Shown: positions 25,785 through 35,611, counted from the first letter of the stretch. The stretch is 59,344 nt of DNA from Chloroflexota bacterium (GCA_016191345.1 JACPOU010000006.1:1-59344); one strand, 5' to 3'. The notes: generated by a model from the letters alone, not told the origin. A program made the numbers and translations.

Positions 25785-26167
25785 GAGGGAACCTCCCGGG
25801 TACGTGACGACGAGTCGTTGGGGCGCCCGGCCGTGCACGTCTCACACGGGCACCGGTCGCGGAGGAGCACGAACGGGTAGTAGCCGGTGTGGTGGCCGTC
25901 GGCCCACTCCGGGGCGATGGCGTACGAGCCGATGAGGTGGACGTTGACGAGGCGGCTCTGCTCCGCCGTGAGCGTCGGGCCCGTGTCGAGCCAGCCCGGC
26001 AGGCCGGCCTCGCCGCGGCAGTACGCGCACGGGCAGAGCCAGCGGAGCCCGAGCGCGTCATAGGTCGAGACGTGCGCGTCGCCCCACTCGATGCGGAGGG
26101 TTCCGGCGGACCGGTCGGCATGGATCCGGACCGGCGTGGCGGCTTCCGGGCTGGTCGCAAGGCTCAT
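25781..26167 (-). CDS. DUF971-family protein (GBBH-like N-terminal domain)
   Basis: This 128-residue protein resembles the small domain at the N-terminus of gamma-butyrobetaine hydroxylases, also found alone near iron-sulfur assembly genes. Motifs are RIEWGDAHVSTYDALGLRWLCPCAYCRGE, VHLIGSYAIAPEWADGHHTGYYPFVLLRD and a terminal CPCETC. The paired Cys clusters probably bind zinc or another metal. The ATG at 26167 was preferred over a longer frame that runs into the inverted repeat. A CACAAT box lies about 8 nt upstream. Confidence 0.88.
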   Translation of the reverse strand: MSLATSPEAATPVRIHADRSAGTLRIEWGDAHVSTYDALGLRWLCPCAYCRGEAGLPGWLDTGPTLTAEQSRLVNVHLIGSYAIAPEWADGHHTGYYPFVLLRDRCPCETCTAGRPNDSSSRTREVPS

Positions 26168-26280
26168 GCCGGGATTGTGCACCCTCGGCCCCGAAACGCC
26201 CGGCCGGCGCTCCACGGCCACGCACCGTCGAGTGGCACGGCTCGCCGGCCACCCCTCCCCGGCACCCCTCCCCGGCGCGC

Positions 26281-26401
26281 GTGTCTCCTGGACACACCTG
26301 GGAGATGACTGAGCACGCGCCCACCGCCCAGATTGCCGAAATCCGTCGAAACTGGCACCTGGCCCACGCTCGTTCGTTGCGGGCATGTGTCCTGGAGACA
26401 C
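26281..26401. repeat. MITE-like element with 16-bp terminal inverted repeats
   Basis: GTGTCTCCTGGACACA at 26281-26296 and TGTGTCCTGGAGACAC at 26386-26401 are inverted repeats matching at 15 of 16 bases, and each arm is itself an imperfect palindrome. The 89-bp interior is visibly lower in G+C than its surroundings and encodes nothing. No target-site duplication is evident. The arm is related to the element at 124-157. Confidence 0.6.
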
Positions 26402-26508
26402 GGGCCCAGGCCCGCGTGATCGCGCCCGCCACGCGACCCCCGCGGCGGCACCGATCGGCCCCTTCGATCCCGGCCGATGGGCAGGCGGATCCCCGCCGTG
26501 AAAGCGGC

Positions 26509-26514
26509 GATGAT
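26509..26514 (+). promoter_or_regulatory. Possible -10 box GATGAT before the P-type ATPase
   Basis: GATGAT lies six bases before the GTG at 26521. It differs by one base from the TATGAT boxes found at the same distance before the aldehyde dehydrogenase (38624) and EamA (47062) starts. Confidence 0.35.
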
Positions 26515-26520
26515 GGGCCG

Positions 26521-29148
26521 GTGAACGGAATCTCCCCCGGCGACCCCACCGCCGCGCACAGACGATCCATCGGCGAGGTCGCCGCGGCGCTCGGCGTGGA
26601 CCCGGGCCAGGGCCTCGCGAGCAACGACCTTGCCCGGCGTGCGGCCGCCGCCGGTCCGAACGAGCTGGAGCCGCGCCACCGCGAGTCCGTCCTCGCCATG
26701 CTCGTCGAATCGGCGATGGAGCCGTTCGTGCTCCTCCTCGCGGCCGCCGGGATCGGAGCGATCCTGCTGAATGAGGTCCGGGACGGCATCCTGATCCTCG
26801 TCGGCCTGCTGCCCATCGTCGGCGCGGACGTCGTGACCGAGTACCGCGGCGAGCGAGCCCTCGACGCGCTCCGCGATGCCTCCGCCCCGGTGGCGCGCGT
26901 GCGGCGTGACGGCACCGCGCAGGACGTCCCCGCGGCCACCCTCGTTCCCGGTGACGTGGTCCTGCTCCGGGGTGGCGACATCGTGCCGGCGGACATCCGG
27001 ATCTCGAAGGCGGACCGGCTCCTCATCGATCGCAGCGTCCTGACCGGCGAATCCGTCCCGGAGCCGGCCCGGCCGGAGCCGGATGCGGCGGACGCCGTCC
27101 TCGCGGACCGCCACGCGATGGCCTTCGCGGGCACGAGCGTCGTCGGCGGCCGCGGCGAGGGGATCGTCGTCGGGACGGGGACCGCCACGGAGGTCGGGCG
27201 GATCGCCGGTCGCCTGACCGGCAAGGTCGCGCGCCGCTCACCGCTCCAGCATGAGCTCGATCGGCTCGTGCGGATCCTGCTCGTCGTCGCCATCGCGCTC
27301 ATCGCGATCGTCTCCGGGCTCGGCGCGATCCGCGGCCAGACGCTCGGGCAGAACGTCCTCGCGGGGATCTCGGCGGCGATCGCGGCCATTCCCGAGGAGC
27401 CGCCGGTCCTGCTGGCCGTGATCCTCGGCCTCGGCGCGTACCGGCTCCTGAAGCGCGGCGTCCTGGTCCGGCGGCTGAACGCCGAGGAGGTCCTCGGCGC
27501 GATCGACCTCATCGTCACCGACAAGACCGGCACGCTCACCGCGAACCGCCTCGACGTCCAGTCGCTCCGCGGCCCCGACGGGCCGCTCGAGGACGACGCT
27601 GCGCGCCGGACGCTGCTGCTCCAGGCCCTCCGCGCCGAGGCGGACGCGTGGGCCCGGAGCGACGGCACGCCGCCGGGCTCGTTCACGCGGTCGCTCGAAC
27701 GGGCGCTCGATGCCATGGGCGTGGTGCACGATCTCGACCCGGCCGCGCTCCTCGAGGCGGAGCCGCCGTCCTCCGGGCGCCCCATCTCGATGACAGCCGC
27801 TCGCGTCGCCGAGGCAGGGATCGAGCGCCTCGCGACCGGGGCGCCCGAGGCGATCCTCGAGCTCGACACCCAGTCCGACGCGGTGGCCCGCGCCGCCTGG
27901 ACGGCCGCCCTCGAGGCAGGAGCGGCCGCCGGTGAGCGACTCATCGCGGTGGCGATCGGGGACGGCGGCGGCCCCGGCTCCGGTTCCGGCCCCGGCTCCG
28001 GTTCCGGTTCCGGACCCGGCTCCGGATCCGCGACGCCCGCGGTTCCGGGCGGCGTCGGGTGGCGCACGATCGGGCTCATCGGCTTCGCGGATGCGCTCCG
28101 GCCCGGGATCGACGCGGCGCTCCGGGAGGCGGGCAACGCCGGGATCCAGACGATCGTCGTGACCGGCGACCATCCCGCGACCGCGGCTGCCATCGCCCGG
28201 GCGGCCGGGCTGGGTGGGGAGCGGATCGTGACCGGCGCGGAGCTCGCCTCGTGGGACGACGACCGCCTCGCGCGCGAGCTGCCGAACCTCCACATCGTCG
28301 CCCGGTCCACGCCGGAGCAGAAGGAGCGGATCGTCCGCGTCGCGCGGGCGAGCCGGCGGCTCGTGGCCGTCACCGGCGACGGCGTGAACGACGCCCCCGC
28401 GCTCCACAACGCAGACGTGGCCGTCGCGATGGGCAGCGGCACCGCGGTGGCTCGCGAAGCCGCCGACCTCGTCCTCGGCGACGACTCGTTCGCGACGCTC
28501 ATCTACGGGCTGCGTGAGGGGCGGCGGCTCGTCGACAACATCCAGAAGGGCCTCGTCTTCCTCGTCTCGACCCACGTCGCGTTCCTCGGCTTCATCCTCA
28601 TCGCCACGATTGCGGGCTACGGCCAGCCGCTCCTCCCGATCCAGATCCTGTGGATGGAGCTGTTCATCGATTCGTCGACGTCCATCGCCTTCGAGCGCGA
28701 GCCTGCCGAGCCCGACGTCATGGCCCGCCCGCCCCGGCGGGTCGGGGCACCCCTGCTCCCCGCCGCGATCCTCGTCCGGATCGTGCTCGCCGGGGCCTTC
28801 TCCGCCGCCGCCGCGCTGTGGCTGATGCAGACGCAACCGGGCACCCCGGAGCACACTCGCTGGATCGCGTACACGGCGCTCGTGTGCGGGCAGGTCGTCC
28901 GCGCGTACGCGAACCGGAGCCTCCGGATCCCGGTGCTGCGGGTGGGTCCGAATCGGGTCCTGCTCGCCGGCGGGTTGGCGGTCATTGCGATCCAGGTCCT
29001 CATCCCGTTCATCCCGGGGGTCAGCGAGGCGTTTCGGGCGTCACCCCTGGACCTCGGGGAGTGGCTCCTCGTGGCGGTCGTGGCCCTGCTGCCGGCAGTC
29101 GTCGCCGAACTGGTCCGGTTCGGGCGCCGAACGGCCTGGGTGGCCTGA
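26521..29148 (+). CDS. Cation-translocating P-type ATPase
   Basis: The protein has 875 residues. The actuator TGES is at about 175, the phosphorylation site DKTGTLT at about 334, the P-domain TGD and [10 protein letters not shown] at about 619, and six C-terminal helices follow. The M4 motif is PEEPPV (about 291), unlike SERCA PEGLP or heavy-metal CPC, so the transported ion is uncertain; related sequences are annotated only as cation ATPases. A Gly-Ser-Pro run (about 482-503) interrupts the nucleotide domain. I place the start at GTG 26521 because upstream frame sequence lies inside the inverted-repeat element. Confidence 0.88.
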   Translation: MNGISPGDPTAAHRRSIGEVAAALGVDPGQGLASNDLARRAAAAGPNELEPRHRESVLAMLVESAMEPFVLLLAAAGIGAILLNEVRDGILILVGLLPIVGADVVTEYRGERALDALRDASAPVARVRRDGTAQDVPAATLVPGDVVLLRGGDIVPADIRISKADRLLIDRSVLTGESVPEPARPEPDAADAVLADRHAMAFAGTSVVGGRGEGIVVGTGTATEVGRIAGRLTGKVARRSPLQHELDRLVRILLVVAIALIAIVSGLGAIRGQTLGQNVLAGISAAIAAIPEEPPVLLAVILGLGAYRLLKRGVLVRRLNAEEVLGAIDLIVTDKTGTLTANRLDVQSLRGPDGPLEDDAARRTLLLQALRAEADAWARSDGTPPGSFTRSLERALDAMGVVHDLDPAALLEAEPPSSGRPISMTAARVAEAGIERLATGAPEAILELDTQSDAVARAAWTAALEAGAAAGERLIAVAIGDGGGPGSGSGPGSGSGSGPGSGSATPAVPGGVGWRTIGLIGFADALRPGIDAALREAGNAGIQTIVVTGDHPATAAAIARAAGLGGERIVTGAELASWDDDRLARELPNLHIVARSTPEQKERIVRVARASRRLVAVTGDGVNDAPALHNADVAVAMGSGTAVAREAADLVLGDDSFATLIYGLREGRRLVDNIQKGLVFLVSTHVAFLGFILIATIAGYGQPLLPIQILWMELFIDSSTSIAFEREPAEPDVMARPPRRVGAPLLPAAILVRIVLAGAFSAAAALWLMQTQPGTPEHTRWIAYTALVCGQVVRAYANRSLRIPVLRVGPNRVLLAGGLAVIAIQVLIPFIPGVSEAFRASPLDLGEWLLVAVVALLPAVVAELVRFGRRTAWVA
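27964..28032 (+). repeat. Gly-Ser coding microsatellite in the P-type ATPase
   Basis: About 69 bp of GGCTCCGGTTCC-type units encode a flexible Gly/Ser/Pro run in the nucleotide-binding domain, between the GAPEAI region and the [11 protein letters not shown] segment. It reads as slippage-prone sequence placed in a surface loop. Confidence 0.8.
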
Positions 29149-29213
29149 GGCCGGACGGTCCGGGTGGCCTGAGCCCGGACGATCGGGCCACGGCGCTCGC
29201 CGGGATCCCGGGC

Positions 29214-29219
29214 TATCCT
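29214..29219 (+). promoter_or_regulatory. -10 box TATCCT, 8 nt before the ABC ATPase
   Basis: The context GGGCTATCCTCGG matches the proS, deoC and response-regulator boxes. Eight bases separate it from the ATG at 29228. Confidence 0.55.
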
Positions 29220-29227
29220 CGGCCGCA

Positions 29228-30187
29228 ATGTCACTCGTCATCGACAGCCTGAGCAAGCGCTTCGGCCGCATCCAGGCGCTCGACGGGCTCTCCCTCGACA
29301 TTCCGGCCGGGCACGTCTTCGGGTTCCTCGGCGCGAACGGGGCGGGCAAGACGACGACGATGCGGATCGCGCTCGGGGTCCTCCGCGCCGATGCCGGCAC
29401 GATCAGCTGGGGCGGCACGGACCACCGCCGGCTGCCGCGCGCGACGTGGGGCTACCTCCCCGAGGAGCGCGGCCTGTACGCCAAGATGACCGTCCTCGAC
29501 CAGCTCGTCTTCTTCGCTCGCCTCCAGGGCGTGCCGGCGGACCGCGCGCGGCGGACGACGCTCGAGTGGCTGGAGCGCCTGCGCGTCCCTGATTTCGCGT
29601 CGCGCCGAGCCGACGAGCTCTCGAAGGGCAACCAGCAGAAGATCCAGTTCCTCGCGGCCGTCCTCCACGACCCCGAGGTGCTGCTCATGGACGAGCCGTT
29701 CACGGGCCTCGACCCGGTCAACGTCGTCCTCCTCCGCGAGGCGATCCTCGAGCTCCGCGATCGCGGCAAGACGATCGTCCTCTCGACCCACCAGATGGAG
29801 ACGGTCGAGGCGATGTGCGAATCGGTCGCGATCGTCGACCGCGGGCGCCTCGTCATCACCGGCTCGCTGCGGGACGTCAAGCGCTCCACCGGCCGCCAGA
29901 GCGTGATCATCTCGGTCGAGGGCGACCACCGCCTCGAGTGGCTTCGCGGGCTGCCGGGCGTCCGGGTCCTGCGGCCGGGCATCGAGCGCTCCGAGCTGGA
30001 ACTGGAGCCGGACGCCGAGCCCGACGCGATCCTCGCCCTCGCCGTCGCGAAGGGCGCCCGAGTCCGGCACTTCGAGGTCGCCGACCCGAGTCTCGAGGAG
30101 GTCTTCATCGAGCTGGTCGGCCGGCCGGTGTCGGTGGACACCGCGCCCGTCGAGGCCGGCGACCCGATCCCTGAGCGAGCGGCATGA
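29228..30187 (+). CDS. ABC-2 type exporter ATP-binding protein (NatA-like)
   Basis: The protein has 319 residues. Motifs are Walker [11 protein letters not shown], a [11 protein letters not shown] signature, Walker [14 protein letters not shown] and a switch His ([13 protein letters not shown]). A C-terminal extension (about 220-319) is typical of ATPases that serve ABC-2 exporters; it ends with the [13 protein letters not shown] motif. The ATGA overlap with the permease gene shows that they work as a pair. Sodium or drug export is plausible from NatAB similarity, but the substrate is unknown. Confidence 0.92.
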   Translation: MSLVIDSLSKRFGRIQALDGLSLDIPAGHVFGFLGANGAGKTTTMRIALGVLRADAGTISWGGTDHRRLPRATWGYLPEERGLYAKMTVLDQLVFFARLQGVPADRARRTTLEWLERLRVPDFASRRADELSKGNQQKIQFLAAVLHDPEVLLMDEPFTGLDPVNVVLLREAILELRDRGKTIVLSTHQMETVEAMCESVAIVDRGRLVITGSLRDVKRSTGRQSVIISVEGDHRLEWLRGLPGVRVLRPGIERSELELEPDAEPDAILALAVAKGARVRHFEVADPSLEEVFIELVGRPVSVDTAPVEAGDPIPERAA

Positions 30188-31491
30188 GCCGCCGACCCGA
30201 TCCGCTCCTGCCGAACGCCGGGATCATCGCCCGGCGCGAGTTCGTCGAGCGCGTCAGAAGCCGGCCGTTCTTCGCGTCGACCGTCCTCCTCGCGCTCCTC
30301 GCCGCGTTCGTCGCCTTCATGCCGGTCATCGTCCGGCTCGTGGACCGCGGCACGACGACCACGATCGCGGTCGTTGCCGACGATCCGCAACTGGCGGCAC
30401 GCTCGGCGGCGATCATGAAGGGCGTCCTCGTCACCGCGAGCGGCGCCGGGGCGGATACCTTCGTCTTCACGACCGTGGACACCGAGGCCGACGCGCAGGC
30501 CGGCGTCGACGAGGGCCGCTACGACGGGGCGCTCCTCGCGACCCGCGAATCCACCGGCCGGCTCCACTTCACGCTCGTCACCGGGCAGGGGATCGGCTCC
30601 GACCGGGCGCAGTTCGTGAACGTCGGGACGCTCGCCGTGGCCATCCTCGAGTGGACGGCAGCCAACCAGACGGAGGGCGGCCCGGAGTTCCTCCTGCCGG
30701 TCCTCGACGTCGTCGCCGGGGCGGGCCCGAACGCGGGCGGTGTCCCGCTCGGTGCCTCCGAGATCGCGAGCCGGCAGCTGCTCGGGACGGTCCTCGTCGT
30801 CGTCCTCTTCCTGACGATCGTGATCTACGGGATGTGGGTCGCGGCCGGGGTCGCCGTCGAGAAGGAGACCCGGGTCATGGAGCTGCTGATCAGCGCAGCG
30901 TCGCCCCGGCAGCTCGTCCTCGGCAAGGTCGTCGGCATCGGGCTCGCGGGCCTCGTCCAGTACGTCGCGATCCTCCTGCCCGCGATGCTCGCCCTCGGCC
31001 TCCAGCAGCCGGTGGCGTCCGCCCTCGGGCTGGGGTCGGGGATCAGCGCGCCGCTGAACGGGATCGCCCCGTCGCTGTTCGTCGCGTACGGACTGTTCTT
31101 CGTCCTCGGCTTCACGCTGTACGCGCTCGTCTACGCGGCCGCCGGCTCACTCGTCAGCCGAGTCGAGGACCTCCAGGTCATCGCCCTGCCGATGAGCCTT
31201 CTCGGCATCTCCGGCTACCTGCAGGCGGTGCTGGCGCTCTCGGGTGGCCTCAGCTGGTTCATCCGGGTCTCGTCGTTCGTGCCGTTCTGGAGCCCGTTCG
31301 TGATGTTCACGAGGCTCGCGGTCGGGCGCGTCCAGCCGTGGGAGCTCGCGCTCGCGTACGGGCTGCTCGTCCTCGCCATCGTGGGCGTGGCCGCCCTCGC
31401 GATCCGGATCTACGCGGCGGGCGTGATCCTGTACGGCCAGCGGCCCGGTCCGCGGAAGATCCTCCAGGCGGTCCTGCAGCCGGCCGACTAG
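30184..31491 (+). CDS. ABC-2 type permease (NatB-like)
   Basis: The 435-residue membrane protein has one N-terminal helix after an [17 protein letters not shown] motif, a large extracytoplasmic domain (about 55-190), then five or six helices including the [29 protein letters not shown] coupling segment typical of NatB. It forms the export channel with the preceding ATPase. The stop overlaps tail-to-tail with that of the ligase-like gene. Confidence 0.9.
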   Translation: MSRRPDPLLPNAGIIARREFVERVRSRPFFASTVLLALLAAFVAFMPVIVRLVDRGTTTTIAVVADDPQLAARSAAIMKGVLVTASGAGADTFVFTTVDTEADAQAGVDEGRYDGALLATRESTGRLHFTLVTGQGIGSDRAQFVNVGTLAVAILEWTAANQTEGGPEFLLPVLDVVAGAGPNAGGVPLGASEIASRQLLGTVLVVVLFLTIVIYGMWVAAGVAVEKETRVMELLISAASPRQLVLGKVVGIGLAGLVQYVAILLPAMLALGLQQPVASALGLGSGISAPLNGIAPSLFVAYGLFFVLGFTLYALVYAAAGSLVSRVEDLQVIALPMSLLGISGYLQAVLALSGGLSWFIRVSSFVPFWSPFVMFTRLAVGRVQPWELALAYGLLVLAIVGVAALAIRIYAAGVILYGQRPGPRKILQAVLQPAD

Positions 31492-32279
31492 GACGAGGCG
31501 TCCGACGGCGCGGACTCGCGTCCGCCGGCCACCGGCTCGTCCAGCCCAAGCGGAAGTCGCCGGATCAGGGCGAGCACCGGGGCATTGGCGGCCAGTCCTG
31601 CCGCATGTGCGGCATCGATCCTGCCCTCGCGCGCCGCCGCCTTCGACCGCTTCACCGGGATGAACCGCCAGAGGCGGCTCCGGACGCCGGGCAGGTACGG
31701 GCTCTGGCGCTGGCGGGCGAGGATGCCGGAAAGGCCCTGGGCCGCCACAGCTTCGAACAGGGCCCGGCCGTCGCCGGGGATCGCCGGCACGGCGAGGACC
31801 TCGTCGCCCGGGCGCAGGACGCGCCGGAGCTGGTCGCGGCGTCGCTCCAGCGGAACGGACAGGAGCGCGCGGCCGTCGAGGTCGAGGAGGTCGAAGGCGA
31901 GGAAGGCCACGGGCCGGCCCGGCTCGCCGGCGAGCCGCCGCGCGAGCTCGGCGGCATTCGCCCGCCCGCTGGCATCGACGACGACGAGCTCACCATCGAG
32001 GACGGCGGACCTGGCCGCGACCCGCACGCCGAGGCCCTCCAGCTCCGCGGGAATCGAGGGCAGCGGCACGCCGTGCTCGTCGAGGAAGGCGACCGCGCCG
32101 CCCCCCGGATCCGCCGCGGGACCGACGACCGCGAGCACGCGCCGCCCGCCCCATGACGGCTCGAACAGGTAGTCGGTCGAATCGAACGCCTCGGGGAGGA
32201 GCCGGGCCAGCATCGGGCGCAGTGTTGCCGGCGGGTTCGGCAGGGCCGCGTCGAGCCGCAGCGAGAGCTGGTCGGTCAT
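31488..32279 (-). CDS. DNA-ligase-like protein lacking the adenylation lysine
   Basis: The 263-residue protein follows the adenylation domain of ATP-dependent DNA ligases (LigD/LigC type): RPMLARLLPEAFDSTDYLFEPSW, VLDGELVVVD (motif III region), FDLLDLDG and SPYLPGVRSRLWRFIPVKR (motif V region). The nucleotidyl-lysine motif KxDG is replaced by S42-W-G-G45, and motif IV (E-G-[VI]-V-x-K) reads SGILARQ. It should therefore be unable to form the ligase-AMP intermediate. No OB-fold domain follows. It may be a nucleic-acid-binding pseudoenzyme. Divergent from the S9 peptidase. Confidence 0.75.
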   Translation of the reverse strand: MTDQLSLRLDAALPNPPATLRPMLARLLPEAFDSTDYLFEPSWGGRRVLAVVGPAADPGGGAVAFLDEHGVPLPSIPAELEGLGVRVAARSAVLDGELVVVDASGRANAAELARRLAGEPGRPVAFLAFDLLDLDGRALLSVPLERRRDQLRRVLRPGDEVLAVPAIPGDGRALFEAVAAQGLSGILARQRQSPYLPGVRSRLWRFIPVKRSKAAAREGRIDAAHAAGLAANAPVLALIRRLPLGLDEPVAGGRESAPSDASS

Positions 32280-32288
32280 CGCCCGGCG

Positions 32289-32305
32289 ATGGTAGTCGCT
32301 ACACT
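32289..32305. promoter_or_regulatory. Overlapping divergent -10 boxes
   Basis: On the minus strand TACCAT (32294-32289) lies nine bases before the ligase-like ATG. On the plus strand TACACT (32300-32305) could serve the S9 peptidase. Because the latter lies after the ATG at 32289, it argues against that ATG as the peptidase start. Confidence 0.4.
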
Positions 32306-32381
32306 CGCGAGCGTCGCTGCTCCCGGCCCCGCACCAGCCGGATCGGCATCACCCGCGAGTATCGCCAAGCCGGAGACCACC

Positions 32382-34574
32382 GTGCCCGACGCCGCCCCCC
32401 GCGCCTCGCCCCCCGCCGCCTCGGAGGCCGCCCGGCGTGCCCCGCGCCCCGAGGACCTCTACCGGATGCGGATTCCCACGGATCCGCGGCTCGCGCCGGA
32501 TGGGCGGTCCCTTGTCTGCACCGTCCAGCACGTCGCCCCGGGCCACGACGGCTATCGCACGTCGCTCTGGCGCGTCGCGCTTGCCGGCGATGGGTCGGCG
32601 GACGGGGCGCCGGAGCGCCTGACGAGCGCGGGCCGGCACGACTCGGCGGCGCGCTTCTCGCCGGACGGCACGATGCTCGCGTTCCTCAGCGACCGCCGGA
32701 CGGCCGTGGAGGAGGAGCCCGGCGCCCCGAAGGACCGCGAGGACCAGGTCCAGGTTCATCTCCTGCCCCTGGACCGTCCCGGCGAGGCGCGCAGGCTGAC
32801 GGACCTCCCGCGCGGCGTTCGCGAGTTCGCGTGGTCGCCCGACGGCCGGCAGCTTGCCGTGATCTCGAGCTCCCGGGCCGCCGACCGGGCGGCGGACGAC
32901 CGGGCACGCCGCCGCCTGCCCGAGGCAATTCCCGGGAAGCCGCCGCCCAGCGACTACTGGTTCTTCGACAAGCTCGGCTTCGAGTACAACGGCGCGGGCG
33001 TCACCTTCGGCCAGACGCCGCAGCTGTGGGTCGTCGACGTCGCGACGGGCGCCGCGCGCCGCCTCACGAACCTCCCCGCGGGCGCGGTATCGCCCGCCTG
33101 GTCGCCGGACGGCACGCGGATCGCCGCGATCACGGGTCGAAGCCGGGATGACGACCTGCTGTCGGTGGCAAGGATCGTGGCCGTGGAGGTGGCGAGCGGG
33201 GCCGTCACGCCGATCGCCGAGCACCCGGAAGGGTTGTTCTTCGCGCCGGCGTGGCTGCCCGGCGGCGACGAGATCGTGGCTCTCGGCGGCGACCTGCCGC
33301 ACGTCTTCTACCGCTCCGACATCTGGCGGTTCCGGGCCGACGGCTCCGAGGCGGCGACCGGCCGGGTCGTCTCGGCCGTCCACGACATCATGCCCGGCTC
33401 CTCGATGAACAGCGACACGACGATCGGGGAGGACCCCAGGCTCATCCCGACGCCCGACGGCACCGCGGTCCTGTTCCTCGCCCCGATCGAGGGTGCCATG
33501 GAGCTCTGGCGGATCAAGCTCGGCAGCGCGGCGCTGGAGCGCCTGACCGAGGACCGCCACTACCTCAGCTCAGTCGCAGCGGCCGACATGGGCCGCGACG
33601 GGCTGCGCATCGCCGCGGTGCGATCGACCCCGACGGAGCTGCCGGAGGTCCATCTCGGGCGGCTGACGGCCGGCGGACGGGTGCCGTCGGCTCGCGGCGG
33701 CCTCGGGCTCGCGCCCGCGACCGCGTTCAACGAGGCGGTCGCGGCCGAGGTCGAGCTGCGCCCCGCGGTCGAGCGCTGGGTCGAGGTCGAGGGCCGGCGC
33801 ATCCAGGGCTGGCTCATTCCGGCCGGCGACGGGCCCCGGCCGACGATCCTCCAGATCCACGGCGGCCCCCACACGCTCTACGGCTGGTCGCTGATGTGGG
33901 AGTTCCAGCTCCTCGCGGCGTCGGGGATGTCCGTGCTGTCCACCAACCCGCGGGGCTCCGAGGGCTACGGCCGCGACTTCAACGAGGCGAACCTCGCCGA
34001 CTGGGGCCCCGGTCCGATGCGCGACGTGCTCGCCCACGTCGATGCCGCGGTGGCCGACGGGCTGGCGGATCCGACGCGGCTCGGCGTGACGGGTGGCTCG
34101 TACGGCGGGTACCTGACGAGCTGGATCGTGGCCCACGACCATCGCTTCGCGACCGCGATCACCTGTCGCTCCGTCAACGACCTCCAGATGCTGATGCTCA
34201 CCGGCGACCTCACCGGCACGGACTGGCCGAAGTACGAGTTCGGGGCCTACACGTGGGAGCAGCCGGAGCTGTTCCGGGCCCAGTCGCCGCTCACCCATGC
34301 GGCGAACATCCGGACGCCGCTCCTCATCCAGCACAGCGAGCAGGACCTGCGGACGACGATCGGCCAGGCGGAGGCGCTCTTCGCCGTCCTGCGGCGGCAT
34401 CGGCGGCCGGTGCGGATGATGCGGGTGCCGGGCGAGTCGCACGAGCTGACGCGCTCCGGCACGCCGTTCCGCCGGGTCGAGAACCTCGTCCAGGTCCGCG
34501 ACTGGTTCAGCCACTTCCTCGTCGCCGGGAAGCGGACCCTGCCGCGGATGCCGCGGACGCGCCACGGGGAGTAG
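32382..34574 (+). CDS. S9-family prolyl-oligopeptidase-like serine peptidase
   Basis: The protein has about 730 residues. An N-terminal beta-propeller with WD/TolB-like repeats (RFSPDGTMLAFLSDR, FAWSPDGRQLAVIS, PAWSPDGTRIAAIT) is followed by an alpha/beta-hydrolase domain with the nucleophile in TGGSYGGYL, the acid in HSEQDLRT and the His in GESHEL. Such enzymes remove acyl-amino acids or cleave short peptides. There is no signal peptide, so it acts in the cytoplasm. The start is uncertain: the GTG at 32382 is downstream of a likely promoter, while an in-frame ATG at 32289 overlaps the divergent promoter. Confidence 0.88.
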   Translation: MPDAAPRASPPAASEAARRAPRPEDLYRMRIPTDPRLAPDGRSLVCTVQHVAPGHDGYRTSLWRVALAGDGSADGAPERLTSAGRHDSAARFSPDGTMLAFLSDRRTAVEEEPGAPKDREDQVQVHLLPLDRPGEARRLTDLPRGVREFAWSPDGRQLAVISSSRAADRAADDRARRRLPEAIPGKPPPSDYWFFDKLGFEYNGAGVTFGQTPQLWVVDVATGAARRLTNLPAGAVSPAWSPDGTRIAAITGRSRDDDLLSVARIVAVEVASGAVTPIAEHPEGLFFAPAWLPGGDEIVALGGDLPHVFYRSDIWRFRADGSEAATGRVVSAVHDIMPGSSMNSDTTIGEDPRLIPTPDGTAVLFLAPIEGAMELWRIKLGSAALERLTEDRHYLSSVAAADMGRDGLRIAAVRSTPTELPEVHLGRLTAGGRVPSARGGLGLAPATAFNEAVAAEVELRPAVERWVEVEGRRIQGWLIPAGDGPRPTILQIHGGPHTLYGWSLMWEFQLLAASGMSVLSTNPRGSEGYGRDFNEANLADWGPGPMRDVLAHVDAAVADGLADPTRLGVTGGSYGGYLTSWIVAHDHRFATAITCRSVNDLQMLMLTGDLTGTDWPKYEFGAYTWEQPELFRAQSPLTHAANIRTPLLIQHSEQDLRTTIGQAEALFAVLRRHRRPVRMMRVPGESHELTRSGTPFRRVENLVQVRDWFSHFLVAGKRTLPRMPRTRHGE

Positions 34575-34612
34575 CCGCCGCCGGCGCCGTCAACCGGCCC
34601 GGGGATCAGCGC

Positions 34613-34618
34613 TATCCT
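34613..34618 (+). promoter_or_regulatory. -10 box TATCCT, 9 nt before deoC
   Basis: GCTATCCTC is followed nine bases later by the deoC ATG, with no ribosome binding site between. Confidence 0.55.
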
Positions 34619-34627
34619 CAGCCTCCC

Positions 34628-35611
34628 ATGGCCACCGCCCATCGACCCGACACCCTCAGCCGCGAGCGCGCCAGCGAGCTCGTCCGTGCCTGGGCCGGCG
34701 GGCGACCCGGGCCGCTCGGGTCCGTCCTCGGGCGGCTCACCGCGGTCGACCAGGTCGGGGTGGAGCAGCGCGTCGACGGGCTGAAGAAGCGCTCGATCAA
34801 GAAGGCCTCCAAGCTCTGGGCCCTCGATCTCGCGATCCGGATGATGGATCTGACGACCCTCGAAGGGAAGGACACGCCCGGCAAGATCCGGGCCCTGTGC
34901 CAGAAGGCGATGACACCCCAGCCGGGCGACCCCACGATCCCGTCCGTCGCCGCGATCTGCGTCTATCCCGCGCTCATCGCCGAGGCGAAGGACGCGCTCA
35001 AGGGCTCGACGGTCAAGGTTGCGAGCGTTGCCACCGGCTTCCCATCGGGCCAGACGTTCCGCGACATCAAGCTCGCCGAGACACGGGCCGCGGTCGAGGC
35101 CGGCGCGGACGAGATCGACATGGTCATCGACCGGGGCGCGTTCCTGGCCGGCGACTACGGGACGGTCTTCGACGAGATCGTCGAGGTCAAGGAGGCCTGC
35201 CGCGAAGCACACCTCAAGGTCATCCTCGAAACCGGCGAGCTCGAGACGTACGACAACGTCCGGCGGGCCTCGATCCTCGCCATGGCCGCGGGAGCCGACT
35301 TCATCAAGACCTCGACCGGCAAGGTCGTCCCGGCCGCGACGCTGCCGGTCACGCTCGTCATGCTCGAGGCGATCCGCGACTTCGAGAAGGCGACCGGGCG
35401 ATGGGTCGGCATGAAGCCGGCCGGCGGGATCCGGACCTCGAAGGAGGCCATCCAGTACCTCGTCGTCCTGTACGAGACCCTCGGGCCTCGATGGATGACG
35501 CCGGACCGTTTCCGCTTCGGCGCCTCGAGCCTCCTCAACGACGTCCTGATGCAGATCGAGAAGGAGCGCACGGGCGCCTACCAGGGGCCGGACCACTTCA
35601 CGCTCGACTGA
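34628..35611 (+). CDS. deoC: Deoxyribose-phosphate aldolase
   Basis: This 327-residue class I aldolase cleaves 2-deoxyribose-5-phosphate to glyceraldehyde-3-phosphate and acetaldehyde. Visible motifs are VAAICVYPALI, VASVATGFPSGQ, DEIDMVIDRGAFLAGDY, the Schiff-base lysine strand ADFIKTSTGK and the second active-site lysine in VGMKPAGGIRTSKEA. It is longer than E. coli DeoC (259) owing to an N-terminal extension common in actinobacteria and Chloroflexota. The aldehyde dehydrogenases at 38624 and 41582 could oxidise the acetaldehyde; in actinobacteria such genes adjoin deoC. Confidence 0.95.
   Translation: MATAHRPDTLSRERASELVRAWAGGRPGPLGSVLGRLTAVDQVGVEQRVDGLKKRSIKKASKLWALDLAIRMMDLTTLEGKDTPGKIRALCQKAMTPQPGDPTIPSVAAICVYPALIAEAKDALKGSTVKVASVATGFPSGQTFRDIKLAETRAAVEAGADEIDMVIDRGAFLAGDYGTVFDEIVEVKEACREAHLKVILETGELETYDNVRRASILAMAAGADFIKTSTGKVVPAATLPVTLVMLEAIRDFEKATGRWVGMKPAGGIRTSKEAIQYLVVLYETLGPRWMTPDRFRFGASSLLNDVLMQIEKERTGAYQGPDHFTLD

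Larger units (their letters stand above)
26168..26520. other. Divergent intergenic region
   Basis: This 353-bp region separates DUF971 from the P-type ATPase. Apart from the inverted-repeat element at 26281-26401 it contains a short ACCCCTCCCCGGC direct repeat (about 26250-26276). I see no coding sequence; both flanking frames extend into it only because stops are rare. Confidence 0.6.

Noticed and set aside
26281-26520. 80-residue N-terminal extension of the P-type ATPase
   Set aside because: It starts inside the inverted-repeat arm, and the mirror arm creates the same Met-Ser-Pro-Gly-His start on the other strand, so this is an artefact of the palindrome.
26058-28502. 814-codon open frame on the minus strand
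   Set aside because: It is antisense to the P-type ATPase and Ser/Arg-rich throughout, as expected of a shadow frame in G+C-rich DNA.
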